Part shown: piece by piece, positions 25,878 to 33,990 of the stretch
Position numbering within the stretch: the first letter of the stretch is position 1
How the letters are laid out: each line of letters opens with the position of its first letter
Source of the DNA: JABACD01 sp047639675
Lineage (GTDB): Bacteria > Planctomycetota > UBA1135 > GCA-002686595
Assembly (NCBI GenBank): GCA_047639675.1
Contig: JBLIOI010000022.1
Coordinates: 1-45,741, forward strand
Length of the DNA stretch: 45,741 bases
Direction of reading: 5' to 3'
Position numbers and translations under genes: made by a program
Notes under the pieces: model-generated
Told to the model about the DNA's origin: nothing
Database searches by the model: none
Seen by the model: the letters and a program-made list of their open reading frames with translations, nothing else

Positions 25878-26417
25878 TTGAAACGCCTTTTTTTTCCCCT
25901 GCTGCTTCTCCTCGCCCTGTGCTCCTGCCGTACGACTTCGGACAGTCTGAAGAACATGTACTCAAACAGCCTGAGCGACCGGCTAGGCGAGGGCAGCTTT
26001 TCAACATTGAAGTCCAGGTACGTCGAGCGCCAGGAAGAGCGATTCGTATTGGTCCGAGGCTACATCGAGAATGGTGCGCTCATCACTGCAGACGATTACA
26101 TATACGCGGGCGCCATTCTCTCCACTTCGCCGTTTGAAAGCGACTTAGTAGCGGCTATGGCAAGCGGACTCACCGCCGCAGAGATGGGCCTCGACCTTGG
26201 CTTCCGGATCGCCGCCGAGTCCACCGACCGCTTCCGCATGTTGCGCGGGGAACCGCAACGCTACGGGACGCAGTACTACTACGTCGAGGTGTTAAAGCAA
26301 TGGCGAGTCTACCCGGTGGATCCCGACACGACTGACGCGGAACGCGCAGCCATGGGCGTGGAGTCATTGGCGATTATGAAGGATCGTGTGGCGCTCTTGA
26401 ACGAAGAGGTGCGCTAG
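25878..26417 (+). CDS. Lipoprotein resembling DUF6624
   Basis: 179 residues from a TTG start; no ATG is available before the signal peptide. The signal (LLLLLALCSC) gives a lipobox ending at Cys15 or Cys17. The mature domain contains ADDYIYAGAILSTSPFESD, an Ala/Gly-rich helix and RGEPQRYGTQYYY, which recall the A-x-x-Y and PQxYGTQ features of DUF6624. I give this family call only moderate weight. A run of eight T near the start codes for its first Phe residues. A methyltransferase gene begins 1 nt after its stop. Confidence 0.6.
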   Translation: MKRLFFPLLLLLALCSCRTTSDSLKNMYSNSLSDRLGEGSFSTLKSRYVERQEERFVLVRGYIENGALITADDYIYAGAILSTSPFESDLVAAMASGLTAAEMGLDLGFRIAAESTDRFRMLRGEPQRYGTQYYYVEVLKQWRVYPVDPDTTDAERAAMGVESLAIMKDRVALLNEEVR

Positions 26418-26418
26418 C

Positions 26419-27075
26419 TTGGAGCGCATCTTAGAGCCGGAGGCGATGGACACGGCCGAAGAGGCAGAAGGCTATGACTCGATGGACCATAAGGTCCCCA
26501 ATGCCAACTTCGTTTCGCGACTATTTGAGCTGGGTGCAAAGGGTCGCATGCTTGACCTCGGCACGGGACCAGCGCACATGCCAATCATGATTTGTGGGCT
26601 ACGCGAAGAGGTCACTGTCGTTGGGCTTGACCTGGCGGAAAACATGTTGCGTTTGGCTGCAACCAACGTCGAGCGCAGCGGATTCGGTGAGCGCATCGAA
26701 CTAGTGCTTGGCGATGCCAAAGATGTTGAACTCGAATCGCAAAGCTTCGACGCCGTCTTCTCAAACACAATCCTGCACCACATCCCGGATCCGCGCCCCT
26801 TCTTGCGCGAAGCTCTTCGCCTGTTGAAGCCCGGCGGAGTTCTGTTTATCCGTGACTTGTATCGTCCTGAATCTGTCGAACGTATTGACGAGTTGGTTGA
26901 GATGCACTCGGGCGATGCAAATGACTATCAACGAGCCTTGTTCGGGGCCAGCCTGAACGCCGCCTTCACCCAGAATGAACTGCGTGGAATCGCGGACGAG
27001 TGCGGGCTACAGCACGCTGAAATCGTGATCGATAGCGATCGGCATATGTCGTTGCAGATACGCGCCATGGCTTGA
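26419..27075 (+). CDS. Class I SAM-dependent methyltransferase
   Basis: 218 residues from a TTG one base after the upstream stop. The N-terminus ERILEPEAMDTAEEAEGYD is conserved in this subfamily, which supports the TTG over the ATG at 26446. Motif I is GRMLDLGTGPAHMP, the acidic end of the next strand is VVGLDLAENML, and motif IV is FDAVFSNTILHHIPDP. This is a Methyltransf_11/25-type fold. The substrate is not indicated. Close spacing suggests co-transcription with the DUF6624-like lipoprotein gene, though their functions do not obviously meet. Confidence 0.92.
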   Translation: MERILEPEAMDTAEEAEGYDSMDHKVPNANFVSRLFELGAKGRMLDLGTGPAHMPIMICGLREEVTVVGLDLAENMLRLAATNVERSGFGERIELVLGDAKDVELESQSFDAVFSNTILHHIPDPRPFLREALRLLKPGGVLFIRDLYRPESVERIDELVEMHSGDANDYQRALFGASLNAAFTQNELRGIADECGLQHAEIVIDSDRHMSLQIRAMA

Positions 27076-27178
27076 GCCGCGCCACGCGCTGCTTCGTTGG
27101 AATACGGTAAGGGGCCGAGGACGAACGGTCCAAGCGCTACACTACGCGCCCTAAACCGTCACTCCTCCAGGAGCACCT

Positions 27179-28891
27179 ATGATCCCCTTCTCCTTGGAAC
27201 TGCTCGGCGCCTTCGGCCTAGCAATCTCCACCCCTGGTTCGAACTGCGCGCCGGAAGTGCAAGCTAACGCAGCCATCGTGGCCGCGGCGCGTTCGCTTTC
27301 CAGCTCTCATTCGGGCCATGTCGAGCACTTCAGTCTCGGCTTTTCACGCATCGGTCGTGAAGTCGTTGGACTGCGCCTAGGCACAAGCAAGCAAGTCGCA
27401 AGTCCTGCGATTCTACTCGTCGCTGGGCTTGATGGCGCGCGCGCCTACACTAGTTCGATGGCCCTTGATCACGCTACACAACTGGCGCAGGGTTACGGTA
27501 GCAACGATGCGATCACCGAATTACTCGACACTACGACGATCTACATCATCCCGCGCCTGGATGCTGACGCTTGCGAAGCGCGCTTCCTTGCACCGCTCGC
27601 TGAACACAGCGCCAGCGGTTTCGGAATCGACAATGATCGTGATGGCCGCATGGGCGAGGATGGTCCAAGCGATGTCAACCTAGACGGCTACATCACCTGG
27701 ATGCGCCAACTCGATCCCGAGGGAACATGGATCGAAGATCCCACCGATGCCCGCGCAATGATCGAGGCGGATACGAAAAAAGGTGAGCGCGGCAAGTGGA
27801 AGCTGCTCGGCGAAGGGCTCGACTCGGACAACGATGAAGAGGTCGGCGAGGACCCGCTAGTCGACGCGGTGCTCAACCGTAATTTCCCCCGTAACTGGAC
27901 AGAACACAATGCTGCGGCCGGACGTTATCCGACGGACGAACCCACGGCATTGGCGATGATCGAATTCCTCTTGGATCACCGCGACATTGCACTTGTGCTG
28001 ACTTACGGCGATGAAGGCAACCTAGTCAAGAAGCCCGCTAGCCAAAAGGACAGCGGCGCATCCGGCGGAAGTGTGAAGACGGGTGTCTACGAGAAGGACT
28101 TGGACTTCTACGAAGAGATCGGCAGTCGTTATCGCGAGATCACTTCCACTAAGACAGAGGGTCTGGAGGAGCAACCAGGCTCCTTCCAGGGCTTCGTCTA
28201 TCACCACCGTGGGTTGATTTGCCTAAACATCGATCCGTGGTCTATTCCGCTTGATTCGAAAATGGATGCTGCGGAAGACGCGGAGCAAGGCGAGGGCGCG
28301 GATAAAGAGGGAGAAGAGGGAGAAGAAAAGAAGAGCGATGAAGCCAAACCTAGCGACGATGCCAAACGCTTGATCTGGCTCGACCTGAACAAGGACAACG
28401 GGTTCCTTCCCTGGACTAAATTCGATCATCCTCAACTTGGCCAGCTAGATATTGGTGGATTCCTGCCCTACGCCAAAGTTGAGCCGCCGACGGAGCAACT
28501 CGCCAAATTGAGCCAAAAGCACTTCGAGTTCCTGCTCACGCTTGGTGCTTACCTGCCGCGTGTCGAGCTTGTCGAGGTCGAAGGCACCGACCTCGGGGGT
28601 GGCTTGGTAGAAATCACCGCGACACTTGAGAACGCCGCGTTCTTCCCGCAACACACGCGCGCTGCCGAACGCTCACGAACAATTCGGCCCGCACGAGTAG
28701 GCCTAGCCCTTCCCAAAGACGCGGAGATCGTCGCTGGCTCGGCCCAAACCCTTGTCAGTAGTTTGAGAGGCTCAGGTGGTCGCAAGGACCTCCGTTGGCT
28801 GGTCTCTGGTTTAAACGAAGGGTCCGAAATTTACATCAACGTCAACACGGACAACGCCGGAACGGCGTCCGCCAAAGTGGAGGTCAAGTAA
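27179..28891 (+). CDS. Catalytically dead M14 carboxypeptidase homologue
   Basis: 570 residues with an N-terminal signal-like stretch and a good ribosome site (AGGAG, 5 nt before ATG). It shares the layout of the next gene: an opening peptidase half, a D-x-D-x-D-G insert (DNDRDGRMGEDG) and the NRNFP segment with the substrate-binding Asn-Arg. Aligned to its neighbour, the zinc ligands His and Glu become Asp85 and Arg88 (VAGLDGARAY), the third ligand His becomes Gly277 (LTYGDEG), and the catalytic Glu becomes Asp352 (NIDPW). An acidic, lysine-rich linker at about 363-397 is extra. It is probably an exported pseudo-enzyme that partners or regulates the active one. Confidence 0.88.
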   Translation: MIPFSLELLGAFGLAISTPGSNCAPEVQANAAIVAAARSLSSSHSGHVEHFSLGFSRIGREVVGLRLGTSKQVASPAILLVAGLDGARAYTSSMALDHATQLAQGYGSNDAITELLDTTTIYIIPRLDADACEARFLAPLAEHSASGFGIDNDRDGRMGEDGPSDVNLDGYITWMRQLDPEGTWIEDPTDARAMIEADTKKGERGKWKLLGEGLDSDNDEEVGEDPLVDAVLNRNFPRNWTEHNAAAGRYPTDEPTALAMIEFLLDHRDIALVLTYGDEGNLVKKPASQKDSGASGGSVKTGVYEKDLDFYEEIGSRYREITSTKTEGLEEQPGSFQGFVYHHRGLICLNIDPWSIPLDSKMDAAEDAEQGEGADKEGEEGEEKKSDEAKPSDDAKRLIWLDLNKDNGFLPWTKFDHPQLGQLDIGGFLPYAKVEPPTEQLAKLSQKHFEFLLTLGAYLPRVELVEVEGTDLGGGLVEITATLENAAFFPQHTRAAERSRTIRPARVGLALPKDAEIVAGSAQTLVSSLRGSGGRKDLRWLVSGLNEGSEIYINVNTDNAGTASAKVEVK

Positions 28892-30636
28892 TGCTTTCAA
28901 CTCTCACGCTACTTCCCCTTCTGCTCCCGACCCTGAACTGCACGCCTCAAGATGGCTTCGATGGCAACCCGCTCAAGCGTCCGGCACAAGTCGAAATTCA
29001 CTGGAACCGTCTGTACGACTACGACGAACTCTACGCCCACTTCGATGCGATCCAGGCCGCCTGGCCCGACCTCGTCAGCGTAGAGGTCATCGGTCACAGC
29101 ATCCAAGGCCGCGAGCTGCGTGTCTACACCATCAATAATCCCGCAACCGGCGCACACTCCGATAAGCCCGCGATGTGGATTGATGCCAACGTACACGGCA
29201 ACGAAGTGCAAGGCGGCGAAGCCGTGCTGTACTTCGCCTGGTACCTGATGGAGAACTACGGTTCAAACGAGCGCATCACCGAGCTTGTCGACCGCTCCTC
29301 CTTCTACCTATTGCCGATGGTAAACCCGGACGGCCGCTACAACTGGTTCAATGAGGCGCACACGCCGCATTCATCGCGCACGGGCTATAAGCCTACCGAT
29401 AACGACCGTGATGGGTTCTTCGACGAGGATGACAACGACGACCTCAATGGCGATGGGCACATCACGATGATGCGCAAGTACTTGCCGGGCGAAGGAACCC
29501 ACCGTCAAGACCCGGAAGATTCGCGCATCCTAGAACGCGTCCCGACCAACGATAAGGGTTTGCGCGGTGACTGGGTCATGCTCGGCTACGAAGGCATCGA
29601 CAACGATGGCGACGGGCGCGTCAACGAGGACGGCGAAGGTGGCTACGACATGAACCGCTCTTGGCCAGCTATGTGGCGGCCCGGTCATACGCAACGTGGA
29701 GCGGGTCCCTATCCGCTTTGTTGGCCAGAGGCTCGCTGCATCGCGAACTTCCTCTACGACCATGACAATGTCGCGGCGGTGCAGTCCTTTCACAACGCAG
29801 GCGGAATGATTCTGCGCGGCCCTGGTGGCGAGGAGTTTGGTAGCTATGCACGCTCCGACCTACGCGCCTTTGACCGACTCGGCAAGGATGGGGAACGTAT
29901 GCTCCCGTTCTACAACTACATGGTGATTTGGAAGGACCTCTACTCGGTCTACGGAGGCTTCGCGACCTGGACCTACGAAGGGCTTGGAATCATCTCTTTC
30001 ACCAACGAGCTTTGGACGAGGGCGCGCGAGTTCCCCGACGTTGAGGGTCGCGCCAGTCAAGCTGACAGCATGTTCTTCAACGACAACCTGCTCTCCGGGG
30101 GCGGATTCATCGATTGGCAAGCGGCCAATCACCCGGTCTACGGTGAGATTGAAATCGGCGGTTATCGCAAGGACGTGGGCCGCGTTCCACCGACCTTCTT
30201 GATCGAGGAAATGGTGCACCGTAATGCGCTCTTCTGTATCAAGCACGCAGAAGCGATGCCCGAAGTCGAGATTGAGTCTGTGCAGGTTTTGGAGATGAAG
30301 GGCGACGTGCTTGCCGTCGACGTAATCTTCCGTAACACACGCACCATCCCGACGCGTACCGGTCACGCCGCCAATGAACTCATCGGGGCGCCCGACGTAT
30401 TCACTCTCAGTGGTGACGGGGTCGAAGTTCTCTCCAGTGGCATTCGGCAAGATCGTTGGAACCCAGAACGCATCACCTTGACGGAGCATAACCCCGCAGA
30501 GATTCAGTCTGAATCCGGCATCGAGGGCTTGAGTATGAAGCGCGTACGCTGGTTCGTTCGAGGCAGCGGCGAGGTGCACGTCAGTTGGACGGGCGAGAAG
30601 GGCATCAACGTTTCCACGACGATCGAACTGCCCTAG
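28891..30636 (+). CDS. M14-family zinc carboxypeptidase, exported
   Basis: 581 residues from the ATG at 28891, in a TAATG overlap with the dead homologue. A signal-like N-terminus (LTLLPLLLPTLNC) suggests export. Zinc ligands are H102 and E105 (NVHGNEVQGGE) and H301 (VQSFHNAGG). The Asn-Arg pair N255-R256 (DMNRSWP) and catalytic Glu373 (SFTNELW) complete an active M14 site. Two aspartate-rich loops (DNDRDGFFDEDD and DNDGDGRVNEDG) look calcium-binding. It likely trims C-terminal residues from peptides or cell-wall peptides outside the cytoplasm. Confidence 0.93.
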   Translation: MLSTLTLLPLLLPTLNCTPQDGFDGNPLKRPAQVEIHWNRLYDYDELYAHFDAIQAAWPDLVSVEVIGHSIQGRELRVYTINNPATGAHSDKPAMWIDANVHGNEVQGGEAVLYFAWYLMENYGSNERITELVDRSSFYLLPMVNPDGRYNWFNEAHTPHSSRTGYKPTDNDRDGFFDEDDNDDLNGDGHITMMRKYLPGEGTHRQDPEDSRILERVPTNDKGLRGDWVMLGYEGIDNDGDGRVNEDGEGGYDMNRSWPAMWRPGHTQRGAGPYPLCWPEARCIANFLYDHDNVAAVQSFHNAGGMILRGPGGEEFGSYARSDLRAFDRLGKDGERMLPFYNYMVIWKDLYSVYGGFATWTYEGLGIISFTNELWTRAREFPDVEGRASQADSMFFNDNLLSGGGFIDWQAANHPVYGEIEIGGYRKDVGRVPPTFLIEEMVHRNALFCIKHAEAMPEVEIESVQVLEMKGDVLAVDVIFRNTRTIPTRTGHAANELIGAPDVFTLSGDGVEVLSSGIRQDRWNPERITLTEHNPAEIQSESGIEGLSMKRVRWFVRGSGEVHVSWTGEKGINVSTTIELP

Positions 30637-30652
30637 AGAAGGGTCATTGAAA

Positions 30653-30682
30653 CTGTGTCCGGCGCGCGAGCGCCGGTCACAG
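30653..30682. terminator. Bidirectional terminator with GNRA loop
   Basis: CTGTG-T-CCGGCGC pairs with GCGCCGG-T-CACAG, 12 base pairs with one T-T mismatch and a GCGA tetraloop. It lies between the M14 carboxypeptidase and the convergent DUF3187 gene. Its right arm contains the stop codon of the latter. Confidence 0.8.
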
Positions 30683-31708
30683 GTTCACCGACCAAACGAA
30701 ATGCACTGAAAGGTCGGAGCCCGTAGCGGCGACCAAGTCCTCGTGCATCGACAGCATGAAGCGCCCGCCAATGCTGGCATCCCAGGCGAATCCCCAGCCA
30801 AGGTCGAAGACCTCGCGGTTGACCTCTTCCAGCTCAACCGAGTGCAACATGCGCGAGGTCCAAACAGTTGAAACGATGATGGATAAGACGTCGTTCCAGC
30901 GATACTCACCGCCGAGGTCGAGAGCTAACATCGGGTCGTAGTGATGATCCCCCGCGGCGCTCTTCATCTTGTCCGATTGTCCCGGAAAGACCCAATCAAA
31001 GCCGCCGATGACCGTCCAACGCCCAAGCGACTTCTCGGCAATCACGCCGGCGCCAAAGTCCCAAGCTCCGTTTCCGAAACCATCACTCTCGGAACCCGTG
31101 GGAATCTCAAGGCCGAAGCGAGCTGCCACAGCGGGCGCCCCTTCTGACTCATCTGCAAATTGCCAGGTCAGAAAGATCGGGATGTCTTGCACCTGTAAGG
31201 AGTTGCCTTCCAAGCTGTAGAGCTCATCGCCATTCGAGACCACGTGCATGTCAAACTCGTCGTCGGGATAGGTTTCGCGGGCACCGCTCGGCAAATTGAA
31301 CAACTCATGAAAGTCCTCGATAAAGCTGTCTAGCCCTCCAGATCCCGCCCATAGGAACGGAAGCTCGACCTCAAGGTCGAGTGATTCGCTCACCCCGTGA
31401 CGCGCACGGAGCGTAGTCCGAACGGTCTCTCCGTCAAACGCAACGGACTCCGTTGGGCTGGCGTCCCCGAAGCGATTGATTTCTTCGATACTGGACCAGG
31501 CGACGTTTACCGCACCGCCCCACTCGCCTTTTTCTATTGTCTTCGCGCTCCTCGGGCGGAAGGCCATAAGGGTCAACGCCATCGGCTGTTGATTGCGAGT
31601 GGCGAAGGGGCCGCGAACGATTCCAGCAGGTTCGTCGGTCGGCAATAGACTCGCGCAACTCGCGAGAAAACAAATAGCGGCGAAAGGTAAGATCAGTCGA
31701 TGGCTCAT
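30677..31708 (-). CDS. DUF3187 family outer-membrane lipoprotein
   Basis: 343 residues from the ATG at 31708 (a GTG two codons upstream is possible). The lipobox is CFLASC. Features of DUF3187 include GPFATRNQQPMALTLMAFRP near the start, a FIEDFHELFNLPSG block and a beta-strand-rich body ending in aromatic residues (VHFVWSVNL). Members look like outer-membrane barrels of unknown function. It lies 50 nt downstream of the acylphosphatase gene on the same strand, and shares a terminator with the M14 pair. Confidence 0.8.
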   Translation of the reverse strand: MSHRLILPFAAICFLASCASLLPTDEPAGIVRGPFATRNQQPMALTLMAFRPRSAKTIEKGEWGGAVNVAWSSIEEINRFGDASPTESVAFDGETVRTTLRARHGVSESLDLEVELPFLWAGSGGLDSFIEDFHELFNLPSGARETYPDDEFDMHVVSNGDELYSLEGNSLQVQDIPIFLTWQFADESEGAPAVAARFGLEIPTGSESDGFGNGAWDFGAGVIAEKSLGRWTVIGGFDWVFPGQSDKMKSAAGDHHYDPMLALDLGGEYRWNDVLSIIVSTVWTSRMLHSVELEEVNREVFDLGWGFAWDASIGGRFMLSMHEDLVAATGSDLSVHFVWSVNL

Positions 31709-31758
31709 GCGCACTATTCAACTGTGTGCGGGTCCCCGGTCAAGTCGCCAGAGCAGTC

Positions 31759-32046
31759 TCAACGAATTTCGAACGAAGAGAATCCCTCAACGGCACACTC
31801 CTCGGAGTCCACACCCGAGACCTGTGCCCGCGGCGGGCCGACAGAAAGCCAAGCAATGAATTCGTCCAAGGCAGTCGGATCGCCTTCCACTTGAAACTCG
31901 ACGCTTCCCGCTGGGAGGTTCCGCACCCAGCCCCTCAACTGCAATTGCGTCGCTTCTTGCCGAGTATAGAAACGGAACGCCACCGACTGGACACGACCCG
32001 AAATCACGCCCTTTCTCGCTGCTACTTGGGCCTTGCGCCCCCACAT
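31759..32046 (-). CDS. Acylphosphatase
   Basis: 95 residues; the ATG overlaps the stop of miaE as TGATG. The catalytic region is ISGRVQSVAFRFYTR, where the Arg that binds phosphate is kept but the usual GRVQGVGFR has Ser and Ala in place of two Gly. GWVRNL supplies the catalytic Asn and SVEFQVEGD follows as normal. The enzyme hydrolyses carboxyl-phosphate bonds such as acetyl phosphate and carbamoyl phosphate. It is the last of six overlapping minus-strand genes, and its activity could be lowered by the two Gly changes. Confidence 0.88.
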   Translation of the reverse strand: MWGRKAQVAARKGVISGRVQSVAFRFYTRQEATQLQLRGWVRNLPAGSVEFQVEGDPTALDEFIAWLSVGPPRAQVSGVDSEECAVEGFSSFEIR

Positions 32047-32648
32047 CAGGCCACCGGCCGCATCCCGGAATGCATGGCGAATGAAAAGGGCAAGGAGGCG
32101 ATCACTTCGCCCTCGAGATCAAATAACTGTTCAATACGGTTCTCGGTTCCTTCGCCAGGAAAGCTCTCGCGAACCAAATCGACGAAGAGTTCATTGTGGC
32201 CCAGCTCACAGGGAATCAAGTCGCGGTACAACCCTGCGACCTCAGGGTCCAACAAGTGATCCGCCAACAGAATGAATCGTTCGCACGAGCGCGCCTCGAT
32301 CAATGCCGCCACGATCAAGCGATCTAGAAAGGGATCTCGACGGGTCTTCGCCGAACCTTTGAGGAGCGCCTCCGCGTAGGGATTGCTCTTCAAAGGGTGC
32401 AATTGGCCGCCACGCGAGTAGAGCAACTTCACAACACGCTCAAAGTGCTCGAGTTCTTCGGCTGCCACTTTGGAAAGCTCGATCACGAGCTTGGGCTGAT
32501 CTGTGTTCTTGAGCAGCCAAGCCTGCGCGGTTGCGGCCGCTTTCAACTCATTGTGCGCATGATCGCTGAGGAGCTCGAACAAGCCGCCGTCTTCGATACA
32601 CTTCACCCACTCCGGTGATGTCGTACCGCGTAGAAGCGGATAGCTCAC
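32046..32648 (-). CDS. miaE: tRNA-(ms2io6A)-hydroxylase
   Basis: About 200 residues if translation starts at GTG 32648, which overlaps the upstream stop as GTGA in keeping with its neighbours. An ATG at 32681 would add 11 residues and a 37-nt overlap. The protein is a ferritin-like helical bundle with di-iron ligand motifs HNELKAA, AAEELEHFERV, EARSCERF and CELGHNEL. MiaE hydroxylates the isopentenyl side chain of ms2i6A37 in tRNA using oxygen, which implies an aerobic or microaerobic host. The enzymes making the precursor are not in the window. Confidence 0.92.
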   Translation of the reverse strand: MSYPLLRGTTSPEWVKCIEDGGLFELLSDHAHNELKAAATAQAWLLKNTDQPKLVIELSKVAAEELEHFERVVKLLYSRGGQLHPLKSNPYAEALLKGSAKTRRDPFLDRLIVAALIEARSCERFILLADHLLDPEVAGLYRDLIPCELGHNELFVDLVRESFPGEGTENRIEQLFDLEGEVIASLPFSFAMHSGMRPVA

Positions 32649-33226
32649 GAGTCCTTCTGCTTGCGTTTGGCTGGCACCCAAAGGATGTCATCCTTGCCGC
32701 CATTATTCAGTACACGGGATAGAACGAACATCAAGTCCGAAAGGCGGTTCAAGTACCGCAAGACTTCGACGTTGACGCGCTCTGCTTCAGCGGAATCCGC
32801 GAGCAGCGCATTCACGTGACGTTCCGCCCGACGGCACACCGTTCGCCCCAAGTGCATCCAAGCCGCCGCTTGAGATCCACCGGGCAAGATGAACGAGGTC
32901 AAAGCCGTCAAACCTTCGTTGACCTCATCGATCCAATCCTCGAGTTGTTTGGTGTACGCACTGTCTAGGCGCGAACCATCCGCTTGCGCTCCGGGCCTAC
33001 AGAGATCCGAACCAACGTCAAAGAGATCGTTCTGAATGCTCTGGATCCATGCGCCGTAGGGCTCCGGGACTCCACCAGCGAGTGCCAAACCAAGGACGCT
33101 CGACAATTCGTCCGTTGTGCCGTAAGCGGCAATACGCTCGTGGTGTTTCTGTACGCGAGTGCCGTCGCCAAGCCCGGTAGTACCGTCGTCACCGGAGCGT
33201 GTGTAGATCTTGTTCAGGTGAATCAT
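32645..33226 (-). CDS. Cob(I)alamin adenosyltransferase, PduO type
   Basis: 193 residues, the normal length. The N-terminal ATP-binding motif is IYTRSGDDGTTGLGDG, and later conserved blocks are FILPGGSQAAAWMHL, CRRAERHV and LRYLNRLSDLMFVLSR. It transfers the adenosyl group of ATP to cob(I)alamin, making coenzyme B12. The ATG overlaps the stop of the upstream SPOUT methyltransferase gene as TAATG. No other B12 gene or B12-dependent enzyme is seen in the window, so the cluster position is unusual but the function is clear. Confidence 0.95.
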   Translation of the reverse strand: MIHLNKIYTRSGDDGTTGLGDGTRVQKHHERIAAYGTTDELSSVLGLALAGGVPEPYGAWIQSIQNDLFDVGSDLCRPGAQADGSRLDSAYTKQLEDWIDEVNEGLTALTSFILPGGSQAAAWMHLGRTVCRRAERHVNALLADSAEAERVNVEVLRYLNRLSDLMFVLSRVLNNGGKDDILWVPAKRKQKDS

Positions 33227-33990
33227 TACTTATCCTTTTTCTTGCGCGAGCGCGGGCTCGCTTCGATTCCAAAGTCACTGGGTATTTTCTCGCTGCCCAA
33301 GGCGCGAGCCATCATGTGCCAAGAGCGAGCGTCACTGGTCGTCAAGCGCGCGTTGTTAAAGACGCGATCGATCGACAGCGAAATCACCCGCGCTGCCTCT
33401 TCCGAACGCGCCACCTTCTGAGAGAAGACGTATTTCAAGTTCTCGCGCAAGTAGGCGCGTTCTTCCCCCGAGAGGTTCACTCCACCGGGTTCTGGCTGAA
33501 AGACTTCCTCTCCATCAAAGAGGCTTTGAAGCACAACGCCGACACTCACGGCCAAGTTGATCGAAGTGTGTTCGCGCGCCGTTCGAATGTGAATCAACTC
33601 CTGGCACTGCTCGGCTTCGTCAATTGCAAGGCCGCTGGATTCCGCTCCGAAGACCAAAGCCACACGGTCATCCGCGCCCGAGCAGGCTTCGCGCAGGCGC
33701 CCCGCCACGGAACCGAACTCTTCACGCACCAGGTTGTCGCGTACTCGCGCGGTGAATCCCACAGCCCAAGTGCAGCCCACCAGAGCTTCGTCAAGACTAT
33801 CCACCACTCGCAGTTTGTTCTCAATGTCCGAGACGCCATGAGACATCTGTTCGAAATCCGGGTGCACAAGAATTCCAGGGCGCTCCGGCGCCACTAGGAC
33901 GAGCTCGCAGGGCCCAAAATTGTCGCAAATACGCAAAGCCATTCCGACATTGCGGGGCCCAGAAGGGCGAACAAGGATCACTCGTTTCAT
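33226..33990 (-). CDS. SpoU/TrmH-family RNA methyltransferase (TrmJ-like)
   Basis: 254 residues. SPOUT-knot motifs are present: VRPSGPRNVGMALRICDNFG at the N-terminus, LVFGAESSGLAIDEAEQC in the middle and EHTSINLAVSVGVVLQ near the C-terminal knot. These fix a 2'-O-ribose methyltransferase using SAM. The layout is closest to TrmJ, which methylates position 32 of tRNA, but a TrmL or rRNA role is possible. The C-terminal part is charged (SPRSRKKKDK). It overlaps the sulfatase-like gene before it by 4 nt. Confidence 0.93.
   Translation of the reverse strand: MKRVILVRPSGPRNVGMALRICDNFGPCELVLVAPERPGILVHPDFEQMSHGVSDIENKLRVVDSLDEALVGCTWAVGFTARVRDNLVREEFGSVAGRLREACSGADDRVALVFGAESSGLAIDEAEQCQELIHIRTAREHTSINLAVSVGVVLQSLFDGEEVFQPEPGGVNLSGEERAYLRENLKYVFSQKVARSEEAARVISLSIDRVFNNARLTTSDARSWHMMARALGSEKIPSDFGIEASPRSRKKKDK

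Noticed and set aside
27235..27250. GGTTCGAAC, a tRNA T-arm-like string
   Set aside because: It lies within the coding sequence of the M14 homologue and no cloverleaf can be built around it.
29860..30579. 239-residue minus-strand frame inside the M14 carboxypeptidase gene
   Set aside because: The plus strand encodes a complete M14 site, so the reverse frame is a shadow.
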